This document shows, piece by piece, positions 16,984-27,900 of a DNA stretch of 36,661 nucleotides. Under the pieces are notes generated by a model. The model worked only from the letters and a program-made list of their open reading frames with translations. It was not told the DNA's origin and searched no databases. This DNA is from Thecamonas trahens ATCC 50062 (taxonomy: Eukaryota > Apusozoa > Apusomonadida > Apusomonadidae), in assembly GCF_000142905.1 (NCBI RefSeq), contig NW_013657677.1, positions 485,363-522,023 on the forward strand, in the 5' to 3' direction. Position numbers and translations under genes: made by a program. The number at the start of each line of letters is the position of its first letter. Positions within the stretch are counted from its first letter, which is position 1.

Positions 16984-19900
16984 ATGTTCGAAACTGCCAG
17001 TCCCAGTTCTCAACGCCATCGAATTGCCGCGCCACAGACCGGCGACTACCGATGCGAGGATGGACCATGTGCGAGTAGCGGTGCCAAGCCCTGGACACAC
17101 TCCTCGTCGCCGCCCTCATTGCCGTCGACGTCACCTCCTTCTAGTCCGGAGCTATCACCGCCTGTCCTGCCCCTGCGCTTGGCGTCTCCCCATAGGGAAG
17201 CCATGTCGCACTCGGCTCGCGGGGAGATTGGCCCGCCGGCGCTCCACGTCCTTGTTTCGCCCGAAGCAGCTACTGCCCACAGCGTGGTGTCGTCCACGGC
17301 CACCTCATTGGCATCGCCGGCATCCCCATTGTCGGCTTCGCCGCCGGCATCGTCATCACCGGCGTCGTCGGCCTCGGACGACGCCTCGCTCTCGTGCTCG
17401 TTCTCTCGCCGCATGATCTCTTCGACCGACGACGATGCTTCGGTCTCGTCGCGCGGGGCGTCGCTCACCATTGCCCGGCTTAATGCGCACCGTGTCGGTC
17501 GGCAGCAGGAGACATCGGTGACGTTCTCGGCGTCGCGGACCAAGCAGCTGCCCCGGCCTGGCCCGACCGCCACCGCCTCGCCGCTTGCTGGCCCGCGGCT
17601 CGGCACCATCATCGCCTCGGCCTCGCCGGCAAACTCTTCCGAGCACAACGAGGTCCAGCTCGTCTCGACAACCGGCGCTTCCAAGACACTTGAGGCTGTT
17701 CTCTGGACCGACCTCACCGTCGGCTCTCGCCTCGGCTCTGGTGGCTTTGGTGAGGTCTGGACCGGGTTCTGGGGCGCGACGCCTGTAGCCATCAAGCGCC
17801 TCTCGCCCAAGGGCGAGGAGTCGCAGCAGGTAGCCGACCTTGTAGCTGAGGCATCGGTTCTTGCCTCGCTCTCACATCCCAATATTGTTCAGCTGTTGGC
17901 GGTCTGCACCGACGCGCCCAACCTGGCCATTGTCACCGAGCTCATGGAGTCTGGCGACCTCCATGCCGCGCTCTTTGGCTCGTCACGCCATCGCCGTCGC
18001 ACGCCCGAACCTGCCAGCTCTACGGCGTCAGCGTCGTCATCTGACTCATCACCGGGCTCGAGCAACAACAAGTCAGGCGGCCGTGCCACAACCTCGTCAG
18101 GTTCGTCGAGCTCAGTGCCCTCCGGTGGCGCCGGCTCCAAGACTAGCACGCCGTCGTCGCCATACTCGTCGCCGTGGTCTTCAATCCGCACATCGGCGCG
18201 GTCGTCGTTCTTCTCCCCCGCGCTCTCGGGGCGGCACAGTGCGTCTGGATCGCCGCTACTTGCAAGCGGCCAGCTCTCGGACAGGCTCAAGCTCTCGATT
18301 CTCCACGGCGTGGCATGTGGCATGGAGTACCTCCACCGGCACGGCATTTTGCACTGCGATCTCAAGCCGCGCAACATCCTGCTCTCTCGCGGCGGCTCTG
18401 TGGTCAAAGTTGCCGACTTTGGTCTCGCAGTCACGCTGCAAGACGACGAGACTCGCGGCTTTGCCGGCACTCCGCGCTATGCAGCGCCCGAAGTCATCAT
18501 GGGTGATGCACCGACGGCCGCCGCAGACGTATTTTCCTTTGGCGTTCTCCTCTACGAGACCGCTACCCAGATGCGTGCCTTTGGCTCGGTCTCGCGAATC
18601 AAGAACTGTTACGCCCCTCTCCTGCCGCGTGCAGTCCTTAGGTCGACGACGACACTCGACGCCGACCTGCCAGATGTCTTCCACTCGCGCCTCTTCCGCA
18701 TGGTCCTCCCGCTCATTGTGACCTGCATCGCTGAAGATCCGGTCGCCCGGCCGAGCTTTGCGGACCTCGCTGTCGCGTTTGCCTCGCTCGAGCAGCATGC
18801 CGCACAGGTGGGCCAGATTTTCCCGTCGGTCCCGCCGCTGCCGGACCCGGCTACCTCACTTGCGCGGCCCGATCTCGTGCGAACCGCTGTCCGGCTCCTT
18901 ACCCAGTCTGTCAACGTTCTTGCCCATCCAGCAGGTGTTTGTTCGACATCACACGGGGCTAGTCGGTCGGCGGGTGGCCACAAGGCCGGGCTTTTACTCT
19001 CTGCTCCTGCCGGCGCAGGCAAAACCTGGCTCGCCACCCACGTTGCCCACAACCGTGAAGTGGGCGCTGCCTTTGTCGACGGCATCCACTGGTTCACCCT
19101 AGGCGCCCACCTCGAGCTATCGGCGCTGTATCCGGCGCTCGCACGCGAGCTCGGTATCAAGCTCTCGACACACCAGCAGCGGTCGATCAAGGCTGCCCGC
19201 GAGGCGCTCACGGCTGCCATAGCCTCGGCTTCCCTGCTCCTCGTCCTCGACAACCTGTCATCTCCCGCGGAGCTTGCGCTTTGCGACGTACTGAGCGCTG
19301 CACCGCGCTCGCGGCTGCTTATTACGGCCCGCTCCGACGTGGCCCCAATGCTGCGCGGGCCAGCGTTACCACGACTCGACGCCTTTGCTCTGCCTCCGCT
19401 CTCAGACGCCGACGCGCGGGCGCTGCTTGCGCTTGCTGCGGCGTGCCCCATTAACGACCTTCCGCCCGAGGCCGACCCACTCCTAGTCGAGTGCGAGTCG
19501 CTGCCGATTGCGCTATCCCTCGTCGGAGCTGTCGTGGCCCACAAGCGCCAGTCGGCGTGGAAGTTTGCCCTTGACCAGGTGACCGAGTCCAAGTCGCGTG
19601 GGCTCTCGCCGCTGCGAATGGCGACTGCGCTCACGGTCCGTGCCATGCATGCGCTCCGGTTCCGATTTCTTGACCTGCAAGTCCTTCCGACGCTCACGCT
19701 GTTGCCCATCGACCCGCTGGTGGTCCTCTGGGGCTCGTTACCGGAGCCGCTCTCCGAGTACGACATCGATGCCGTGCTCGACGAGTTTGCAAGGCATGGG
19801 CTCGTGCGGCTGTCGAACCCATCGACCTCGTCGCACGCTGTGTTGGCCTTTACCATTCTGCCCAATGCCGCCGATTATCTGGCATGGGAAGTACGGGCTG

Positions 19901-22900
19901 ATACTCGCCGACATGTTGCAGCCCACGCCGCCATTCTCGACGCGTACAAGACCACGAGCAAGCTCCAATCGTGGGTCTGCGGTCCTGTTACCCACGACGC
20001 GTACTACCGGCAGCACACTGTACGGCACTTGCTTGCGGTCAACGCTCTCCAAGACGCAATCGACCTTGTCACGTCGTTTGAGTGGTATCTCAAGTCTTCA
20101 CGCGCCGAGCGCGACGCCGAGCCGTGGCTCTCGGCTGGCGCAGATGGCCTTGCATCGTATCTTGCCGACTTGGGGCGCGTGGTGATGGCGGCCAAGCGGG
20201 CACGGCTGCCGGTGGTCAAGGACCTTCTCTTGCTCCGCGAGCTGTTTTCTCTCTCGCGGTCTGCGCTCCTGCGGTACCCATCTATGGTCGGCTACCAGTT
20301 TCTCGGCCGGCTGTGGCCGGTGCCTGACCTCGCGGATGTACCTGTGGCCATTGCGCGGTTTGTGGACGCTGCTCTTGTGCACAAGTCACGCGGACACTTG
20401 CTGTATGTGCCGCGGACTCGCCTGCTCACCGCGCACGGAGGCGCGATGGACTCGGTCCTCCGCTCGCATCCTCACCCGATCCATGATGTTGTCTCACTCG
20501 GAGGACCGATGTTTGCCTCGCTCTGTGCCGACTCGGTCTGTGTCTGGGACATTAGTGCCGAGGCCTGGCACGAGTACCCGCTCGGCTTTCTCATGCCGCC
20601 AACGCTTGGAGGCTCACCAAGCCCCAACACAGCTGGTGTGGGAGGCGGTCCCGGATTAAGTGCCAGAGCCTCGTCTGGCCTGCAGTTGCTCGGCAGTGAC
20701 GGCTTCCTCGGCATTGTCGCCGACGGCTGTATCCGCATCTTCTCGGTAGACGCCGACGCAGGCGTTGGCTCGGCCATCAACGAGTACAACTCGTACACTC
20801 GCGGGTCGTCGGCGGTGATCACCAGCGCAGCCCTAGTCGAAATGGATGACGACATGTACATTGTCATGCTGGTGTGCAGCGAGGGCTGTGCGACGCTCCG
20901 GGCGAGGCTGCTGACACCGGCTGGTTTTACGCCCAACTCGTCTCCGGCCTGCTCGCCGGCGCCGAGCGGCCTCGACGGTGCGGGCCTCGTCGAGGCTATC
21001 GAGCTGCCAAGCGGGCTCGGTTACGTTGATGTGCTGCCTGCGCGCGAGGCGCCGCTGGCTGCAGTTGTGGCGCCGCAAGCAGGCATTGTCACCGTCGTCG
21101 ATTATGACGTCGGCGCGGTCCTATTCCATGCCACACTCCCGGTCTCGGTCCGTATCGCTGACATGTCGGTGGTCGAGTTGGCTTGCGATGGTACCATGCT
21201 CGCTGTTGCGTCGCCAGACCGGATCCTCCTGTGGACGACCGAGAACGACGGTAGCTGCTTGTTTGACCTCGCCAACGCCGTCGAGCCTATGGTCACACTC
21301 GACGTCAAGCACGCCAGCGCTTTGCAGTTTGTGCCCGAGTCGACGCTCTTGCTCGTCAGCCAGCCGTCTGGCCACTTGTGCGTTGCCTCGACGGCGTCTG
21401 GGAGGATGCTCGGCAAGCTCCGCGTCCACGTCCCGACAGCCGTCACAGCACTCTCGGCCGCCAAGGTTGACGACCGGTACATGGTGGTCTCTGGCGACGC
21501 CGACGGTGTGCTTGGGGTGTGGTCGGCTAGTGGACTTGTCAACCAGCTCTCGACTATGTCGCTGGCAGGCGGTGCGCACCGTGGGCTCGCCCACCGCGCG
21601 CCGGTCACCTCGCTTGCGGTCCATCCTGACGGAAGCCTGGTGGTGACCGGCTCGAGCGACCGAACGCTGCGTGTGTACTCCAGTGACTCGCAGACGGTGG
21701 TCGCCATTCTTGTGGGCCACAGTTCACGAGTTATTGCCCTGACCTGGATGAGCAAGACCATGCTTGCGTCCATTGACGACAACGGCACGGTCGCGCAATG
21801 GCATGTATCTAGAGCAGACGCCCACATGGTGGCCAAGGGTGCGCTGCCGACGCTCGGCGCCGTCGGTGCTGCGGTATGGCTCGGCACCCGCATCTTTGTC
21901 GGCTTTACCAACGTCATGGATCGCATTCCGGCCGTCCAGGCCTTTGACATGGTCCGCTCCGAGGGCGGAACCGGCGCCGTGCTGGACCTACCGTTTGTCC
22001 ACGGCTTTACCGGTGTGGCCGGCTCGTTTCTCGCTGCTGCGTCATGTCTCCTTGTCACTCGTTGCTCGCTTCCCGACTCAACGTCTGCCGTGGTCCACAA
22101 CACCTCGACGCTGAAGCCGGTAGCACGGCTGGAGGGACTCCACTTTGCGCCGCTGACCTGTGCACACATGCTCGAGGTTGCATCGCGGGTGTTTGTGGCA
22201 ACGGGCGCGCTCGACAATTCGGTGGTAGTTTGGGACGCCCGTAGCGGCGCCGCGCTCTGCACGTTGACAACCCGCAACGGGACGGTGGCGGCATTGCGAC
22301 TGTTCACATTTCACGGCTCGCCGTCACTGCATCTCGCAGTTGCCGACACCGGGCGATCGCCGGGCATACTTGTGGTGGCGCTGCGCGCGGCGGCGCTTGC
22401 GTCCGGCACGGTCTCTTCTGACGGTGACGGCGAAGGCGAGAAGGCTAAGAGCCGGTTGCGGCGCAAAGCCAAGTCGCGCCGACGTCGCAAGGGCAAGTCA
22501 TTGCTCAAGGGCACTGTCTTGGAGGAGCTTGCGGACGCAACCATGCTGCGGGTCTTCTCGCGGCGGATCCACCAGCTCGACGCCGGGTGTGCGCTGCTGG
22601 AGGTGTGTGACTCGGGCGCATCGCTGTTTGTGGTGGTAACCGAGGCGCGAACGTTCCACCATCTAACGTCGCTCGCGGTGCTTCGTGACGCAGCCGAGGC
22701 CGACCAACAGCGCGGCGTACTCGAGACGCTGTGGCACTCGCTGCGGAGCGCGTGGCATCGTGCGCAGTGGCATGAAAACCGGCTGCATGATTCGCGTGCA
22801 GTCCGCAACGCCTCTGTCGGGTACCTTGTGACTCACGCAGGGCAGAGCCGTGGCCAGATTGCGGAGCAACCGGTCTCGCTCGAGCTGCTGCGAGCCAACG

Positions 22901-25136
22901 CAGTGGTGGTGGTGAAGACTGCAGGCCGGGTGTACGTATGGCGTGGCCCGCGGGCGCCACGGCGAGTCATGGTGCGGGCCATCACACTGGCGCAGTCGCT
23001 GACAAAGCAAGGTCGACGAATGCCGCTGGTGATCCTGGGTGCATGCGATGGTGTTGCGCGCGGCGTGTCCAAGACGATGAACAAGGATCTTTTCGCGATT
23101 GAGCCGCCGTACGACGCGCTCTGGCGTGTGCTTGTGCCTCCCGAGTCGGAGGGCAACTACGCGCAAGTGGCGCAGGTCAAGGCGGCCGACGAGCTGCGAC
23201 CGGTCTCTGTCGAGTGGCTGCGGGCGCTGGCGGCCGAGTGGCAGCGGCTGCACGAGGTGTGCGACGACCGTGCGGATGGTCTCGTGGCGCGCGAGGTGGC
23301 CCGCGGTGTGCTCTACTCAGAGTACCTTTCTTCAAGCGGTGTGTTCCTCATCGGGACCCTGGTTGGGCTCTGGGTCTGGGTCGGCGACGATGTACCCGAG
23401 GGCTTGCGAGCCAAGGTGCTTCAGCTCGTCCGCGAGATGGACAACAGTGCAGGGTCTGGCGATGATGGGCGAATGCTGCTGAACACGTATCCGTGGGATG
23501 CGGAGCAACGGCCGATGGCATGGCAAAGGCTCCAGGTGGTGTATGACGGCTCAGAGCCGGTCATTTTGCGTTCTGCACTCTCTACGGCTGCCGCGCCGAG
23601 TTCGGAAGAGAGCTCGCCGCTCAGCACGGCGGCATGGACGGGCGATTCGTCGACCGCGAGCCAATCGGCGCCGTCGGTATCGTCTGCCGGCGCGCCGCGC
23701 GATCTTTGGATGGAGCTTGCGGATGGGCCAGAGTCGTGGTACGAGCCGGCGCGATACGGGCTGCCGTGGCTGGAGCAGCGGGCGCTGATGAGCGCGGCGT
23801 CGACAACGACGACCAGCACAGGTTCATCGGGTGGCTCGGGAGCAGAGCTGGAGCGCGTACACGACTCGCAGATCCGCATTCTCTCGCGGGTCTTGTGCTT
23901 GTTGAGGACAGTGAGCGGGCGTGGCAGTGGGACGAGTTTGGTTCTGTCTTTTTCATGGGCTGCGCCATGGTTGTATGTGCCATTGTCCAGTACCCGAGCC
24001 AGACGGCTGAGGTGGCGGCAAGTGGCGGCATGGTGACGCGGGCGCATGTGTGGCTCTGGGTCGGCGAGGAGCTGGCGAGCGGAAGCAACAGTGCATCGTC
24101 GTCGATCTCGGAGAGCGCGTCGTCGCACGACCATCTGCTGAATGCAGTCTCGAGTGCGATGTGGATGCAAGACCTACAGCTAGGTATGCCGGGTACGCCG
24201 GTGGTGACGCTGGTCCGGGCTGGATGCGAGGATGGCGTCTTCCGCATGGTCGTGCCGAACATGGTGGTGCTTCGCGGGTCGCCGCGGCGGTTTGAGAGCT
24301 GTGACGAGATTCTCAGTCGGGCACTGGCATTCAAGGTTGGCTCGTCGTCGAGCTCGCACTCGGCAGCCGATGGCGAGGGCGAGAACATTGCGGAGATTGG
24401 CGTGCCGTCGCCGTCACTGTCGCCGTCGCCGCTGGTGCCTGCACCCGGGGTCGATGATGGCGGCATGCGGTTCCATGTCAACGCACGGACGCGGATGGTG
24501 GTGGAGCTGGTTGACTGCTGCGAGTCAGCAAGCGTGCTGGATGCTTCATCGGTGTACGCAGTCGTGGCGCCGCCGTCTGTGCGAATGTGGGCCGGACCGG
24601 GGGCGTCGGAACGCGCCCGCGACGTGGCAACGCACCTGGTGGGCGAAACGAGCGCTATGTTCGAGCGGCTGCTGGGTGTGTCGATGCAGCCGCTTGCGGT
24701 AGCTGCGGCTGGCATGGCGCCAACAGCAATTGGGCTGAACGGAGAGACTACCAATGTGTGGCGCGGGTCAGAGCTCTTTATGATTGTCGACTTTTCCGGC
24801 CCGGTCGACAACCCGGTGGTGACGGTCCATCCAGTCCTTGACGAGCGGCGGGGCGAGGTGGCGCTGCGGACGCGGTTGCTGGACGATCTGGCGACGTCGG
24901 CATTTCTGGTAGTTGTCTTTCCGGACGCGTCTGTCCACGGGCGGCAGGTCGGCTGGTGGTCGCGGTCGCCGCGGCCCGAGGCCAGCCACCTCGACGCGCT
25001 GGCCGGCCTTGCCTCGCGGTTCTTGGCCAGCAGCGGTCCCGAGCCACCAGTATTTACTTCTGGCAAGCCTGCTGCCGCCACTGACCTGCTGTTTGAGCTT
25101 GATCGCGTCGATCTTGATCTTGCGTTTGTACTGTAA
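16984..25136 (+). CDS. Giant TKL-like kinase / NB-ARC (STAND) / WD40 / gelsolin-repeat protein, with one frame break
   Basis: The frame from 16984 gives 2350 aa, stopping at 24036. The -1 frame continues good coding sequence to 25136, for about 2717 aa in all. Order: Ser-rich leader (1-240). Protein kinase, TKL-like: GSGGFGEVW, Lys271 in VAIK, HCDLKPRN with Asp459, DFG 478-480, APE 501-503, and a Ser-rich insert of about 95 aa at 333-428. NB-ARC ATPase: P-loop APAGAGKT with Lys680, Walker B LLLVLDN with Asp756, SRLLITARS, ESLPIALSL near 840. Helical region. WD40 blades (about 1155-1770; clearest at GSSDRTLRVYSSDSQTVVAI). A basic patch (1820-1839). Gelsolin-like repeats: VVVVKTAGRVYVWRG, GVFLIGTLVGLWVWVGDD and, after the break, AWQWDEFGSVFF and HVWLWVGEE. 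Catalytic residues are intact. It looks like an APAF-1/NLR-style switch coupled to a kinase and an actin-binding tail; ligand and role are unknown. Confidence 0.85.
23888..23890 (+). other. Probable frame break (-1) in the giant kinase gene at GGG
   Basis: The frame that begins at 16984 reads well up to RIHDSQ-like sequence around 23880 (seen as VHDSQIRILSR) and then turns into nonsense. The -1 frame reads GLVLVEDSERAWQWDEF, typical of a gelsolin repeat, directly after the GGG. One extra G here joins them exactly. Confidence 0.65.
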
Positions 25137-25289
25137 CAAAGTCGACATGTAGCTGTCTGGGTGTGTGGGCTATTGGGGACCAGCCGGCGGGTGGGCTGCA
25201 GGTGGCGGGCCGACCAACGGGCGAGTGGCGGTTGACGGCGGGGCGAAACACGCAACTCTGACCCTCCCCCACAGCGACACAGCAGGACG
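25137..25289 (+). promoter_or_regulatory. Short spacer upstream of the calcyphosin-like gene
   Basis: These 153 bases lie between the end of the giant kinase and the EF-hand gene. They end in a C-rich leader (ACCCTCCCCCACAGCGACACAG) ahead of the ATG at 25290. Nothing else is recognisable. Confidence 0.35.
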
Positions 25290-26554
25290 ATGGCGCACTC
25301 GTACTCGACCGAGATGCTGGAGGAGGCTCTCCGGGAGCGGTTGGACACGCTCACCGGCTTTGGCTCGCCCGAGGCCAAGGCCCGTAAGCTCGCGGAGGTC
25401 TTCAAGAAGGTCGACACCAACGGGTCGGGCTGCGTCGACGGCAACGAGTTCCTGACTGCCATGGCCGAGCTCAACTTTCTGGACGTCCCCGGTCTCATGG
25501 GTATGTGCTAGAGGAGTGGAAGGTGGGGGGTATGAGGAAGAGGGAGGAGGGGGGGGGGGGGCGGTATCGCCGTTGGAACGACGGTGGAATGCAAAGTGAC
25601 GGTGTGGGGACTGACAGACTCTTTTGGGGTGCTGGCGTGTGACTGGGGGCTATGGTGCGGGGCATGGGTACGGGAGTGGTGATGGCAGATCTGTTCAACA
25701 AGTACGACGTGGACGGGACCAACACACTGGACATTGAGGAGTTTGCAGAGGGCTTCACAGGTCTGCGGACAACGGCTGCGGATGTCGACGCGACAACCCG
25801 GTCTGTTCTCGGCCAGCTGCGCAACGCCATTGCGCGGCGTGGTGGGCTGAACGGGATCCGGTCCCTTGGGCGGCTCTTCCGTATCATCGACGACTCGGGC
25901 AATGGGCGGCTGAGTTACGATGAGCTCAAGTTTGGCCTCCTCGACTTTGGGCTCGACTTTTCAGAGCGCAAGGTCAACATGGTCATCGAAGCCTTTGATC
26001 GCAACCACGATGGCGTGATCGACTACAACGAGCTGCTCCGTGGTCTGCGCGGCAAGATGAACAAGCGGCGGCGCGAGCTCGTGCTCCGGGCCTTTGACGT
26101 CATCGACAAGGACGGCTCGGGCGTGCTGACTATCGAGGACCTCGCCAACGCATACGACACCTCGCTGCATCCTGACGTGGTGAGCGGGTCGGCGACAGCC
26201 GACGACGTACTGCGGGAGTTCCTTGGCCAGTGGGAGACGGTCAAGCGCGACGGCCTCGTCGACCGCAACGAGTTCCTCGACTACTTTAAGGACCTCTCGG
26301 CGTCGGTCGACAACGACGACTACTTTGAGCTCATGATCAAGAACTGCTACCGCATCTTTGACACCGGCGAGGGCGTTGCCGGCAACACGGCTAACATGCG
26401 GGTCCTTGTGGTCTTCCGCGACGGCCGGCAGGAGGTTGTGCCCCTGCACAACGACCTGGGCATCGACCGCGACAATATCACCGCCATCAAGCTCCAGCTC
26501 TACAAGCAGGGCATCGAGCCGCAGAGCATCGAGCGCATTGAGACTGCGTACTAA
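25290..26554 (+). CDS. Calcyphosin-like EF-hand protein (spliced: 25290-25500, 25689-26554)
   Basis: Joining the two exons gives 358 aa. Exon 1 carries an EF-hand (loop 42-53, DTNGSGCVDGNE). Splicing places the second (DVDGTNTLDIEE, about 77-88) at the normal pairing distance of 35 residues, which supports the intron. The region after about residue 105 matches calcyphosin/CAPSL throughout: LRNAIARRGG, LGRLFRIIDDSGNGRLSYDE, FDRNHDGVIDYNELLRGLRGKM, FDVIDKDGSGVLTIEDL, then KRDGLVDRNEFLDYF and DDYFELMIKNCYRIF. Calcyphosins are calcium sensors often linked to cilia. Extra parts here are the N-terminal EF pair and a C-terminal tail of about 50 aa (MRVLVVFRDGRQEVVPLHND). The intron is in phase 1. 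Confidence 0.88.
25501..25688 (+). other. Intron of the calcyphosin-like gene
   Basis: This 188-base intron starts with GTATGT and ends with GGCAG. It carries a run of 13 G (25549-25561) on the sense strand and other G-runs nearby. Removing it restores the frame and correct EF-hand spacing. Confidence 0.8.
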
Positions 26555-26757
26555 CGTACCAAGATGGCCAGGTTGTGGCCCACTCTGCCAGCGGAGGTTA
26601 AAGACAAGACGATGACGCCAAAGCCAGCCAAGCCAGCCAGCCAGCCAGCCGCCAGCCCAAGAGCCAGAGATAGAGTGCCACGGCCACCGCTGCCACCACG
26701 ACACCAGCCACCACGCACGACACCCGACGCGACTCGAGTGGCACAGACAACGCCACC
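26555..26757 (+). promoter_or_regulatory. Spacer upstream of RPC6 with CCAG repeats
   Basis: These 203 bases contain a CCAG/AGCC tetranucleotide repeat (about 26620-26657) and a CACCA-rich leader that ends in GCCACC directly before the RPC6 ATG, an excellent Kozak-type context. Confidence 0.5.
26620..26657. repeat. (CCAG)n tetranucleotide repeat
   Basis: About eight imperfect units of AGCC/CCAG lie upstream of the RPC6 start. It is probably a simple microsatellite within the promoter or 5' leader. Confidence 0.8.
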
Positions 26758-27849
26758 ATGGCAGCTGAGCGGAAGCCACTGGCGCCTCCGGGGGAAGATG
26801 TACGTGAATGGGTGGAGCCGAGAGGCTGGGGGGTGGGTGGGCTGGGGGTGGGTGGGGGGTGGAGGGTGGCGCGTCGAAGCCGTAGATGGAGGGCAGACCA
26901 AGGGGGGGGGGGGGGGGGGGGAAGGGGGCTTGAAGGCGGCTGCGCAACTCACGAATGCGCTGTATGGTGGTCATGGTGGCCGCACTACTCTCGTATGCGC
27001 TGTATGGTGGTCGTCGTGCTTGAGTTTGGTCTGCAGTGGTCGTCGATGGTGGAGTTGGTGAAGGAGACGCTGGCGGGTGGGGACATGGACTCGATGACGC
27101 TGACCGGGATGCTGAAGGAGAATGGCGTGCCGTATGACACGTCGACCAAGCTGATCAACCACTTGATGGCAACGTTCCAGGTGGTGCTCATGCAGCAGGG
27201 CGACTCGATGAGCTTGCATCTCAACTCCGCCGAGGAGCAGGTCCAGGCTCAGAAGATGGCCCGGCTGAGCAACGAGGAGAAGCTCGTGTTCCAGGCGGTG
27301 GAGGAGACACAACGCGAGGGTATTTGGACAAAGGATCTCAAGTATAAGACTGGTTTGCACAAGTCGGTCATCGACAAGGCGCTTGCCAAGCTCGTCTCGG
27401 TCCAGCTCATCCGCACCTTCAAGCCCGCAAGCTCCAAGTCGCGCAAGATGTACATGCTGTATTCGCTCGAGCCGGTCGTCGACACCTCGGACGTGTGGTA
27501 CACCAACCAGGAGTTGATCGGTTTTGTTGACAACGTCTCCTCAGTTGTCCTGCAGTTCATCCAGAGTCGGTCATCGGTCACCGCCGAGGACGTCGCTGCC
27601 CACCTCGCCAGCCACGAGGCCATCAAGCCGCCGCTCGCCCTCGTCAACGTCCAGGAGCTCATCGAACTGCTCATCCGCACCGGCGAAGTCGCCCGCTTGG
27701 ACGAGTCCACCTTTGTCTGTGCCCCACAGTCGGTTCCGACGTACAATGGCTTTACGCACACGCCTTGTGGCCACTGTCCGGTCTTTGGCGACTGTCACGA
27801 AGACGGCATCATCTCGCCCGCAAAGTGCATCTACCTCGACGATTGGTGA
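26758..27849 (+). CDS. POLR3F: RNA polymerase III subunit RPC6 / RPC34 (spliced: 26758-26799, 27037-27849)
   Basis: The spliced protein is 284 aa: exon 1 encodes MAAERKPLAPPGED and exon 2 resumes with WSSMVELVKETL. It follows RPC6 along its length: winged-helix segments (MTLTGMLKENGVPYDTSTKL; LSNEEKLVFQAVEETQREGI, WTKDLKYKTGLHKSVIDKAL; SRKMYMLYSLEP), the WYTNQE stretch, and the C-terminal iron-sulphur cluster cysteines in PCGHCPVFGDC and ISPAKCIY. RPC6, with RPC3 and RPC7, forms the trimer that opens promoters and contacts TFIIIB for tRNA and 5S transcription. The sequence between exons is G-rich and would insert implausible Gly/Trp/Arg sequence, although it happens to stay open. It is somewhat shorter than the human protein (about 316 aa) because a loop before the last domain is missing. 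Confidence 0.93.
   Translation: MAAERKPLAPPGEDVREWVEPRGWGVGGLGVGGGWRVARRSRRWRADQGGGGGGGRGLEGGCATHECAVWWSWWPHYSRMRCMVVVVLEFGLQWSSMVELVKETLAGGDMDSMTLTGMLKENGVPYDTSTKLINHLMATFQVVLMQQGDSMSLHLNSAEEQVQAQKMARLSNEEKLVFQAVEETQREGIWTKDLKYKTGLHKSVIDKALAKLVSVQLIRTFKPASSKSRKMYMLYSLEPVVDTSDVWYTNQELIGFVDNVSSVVLQFIQSRSSVTAEDVAAHLASHEAIKPPLALVNVQELIELLIRTGEVARLDESTFVCAPQSVPTYNGFTHTPCGHCPVFGDCHEDGIISPAKCIYLDDW
26800..27036 (+). other. Intron of RPC6
   Basis: This 237-base intron has a GTACGT donor and a GTCTGCAG acceptor. It contains a run of 20 G (26902-26921). It also has a 17-base direct repeat (TGCGCTGTATGGTGGTC at 26956-26972 and 26996-27012) with a 40-base period. Its length is a multiple of three with no stop, so retention would not truncate the protein. 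Confidence 0.75.
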
Positions 27850-27900
27850 CCCTGGGCTGCAGTCGTCTCTGCCCGCCTCGGAATGAACATCGGACTCTTG

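Noticed and set aside
18609-19865. 418-residue minus-strand open frame
   Set aside because: It is antisense to the kinase C-lobe and NB-ARC domain, whose catalytic motifs are intact on the plus strand.
21102-22307. 401-residue minus-strand open frame
   Set aside because: It is antisense to WD40 blades and has biased Ser/Thr/Arg content typical of shadows in GC-rich coding DNA.
16984-25136. ROCO (LRRK-type) protein
   Set aside because: Kinase and WD40 are present, but the ATPase motifs are NB-ARC-like; I found no Roc GTPase motifs or COR domain and no leucine-rich repeats.
23621-25498. 625-residue minus-strand open frame opposite the giant kinase gene
   Set aside because: Ser/Arg/Thr-rich shadow with no motifs; the plus strand encodes clear gelsolin repeats here.
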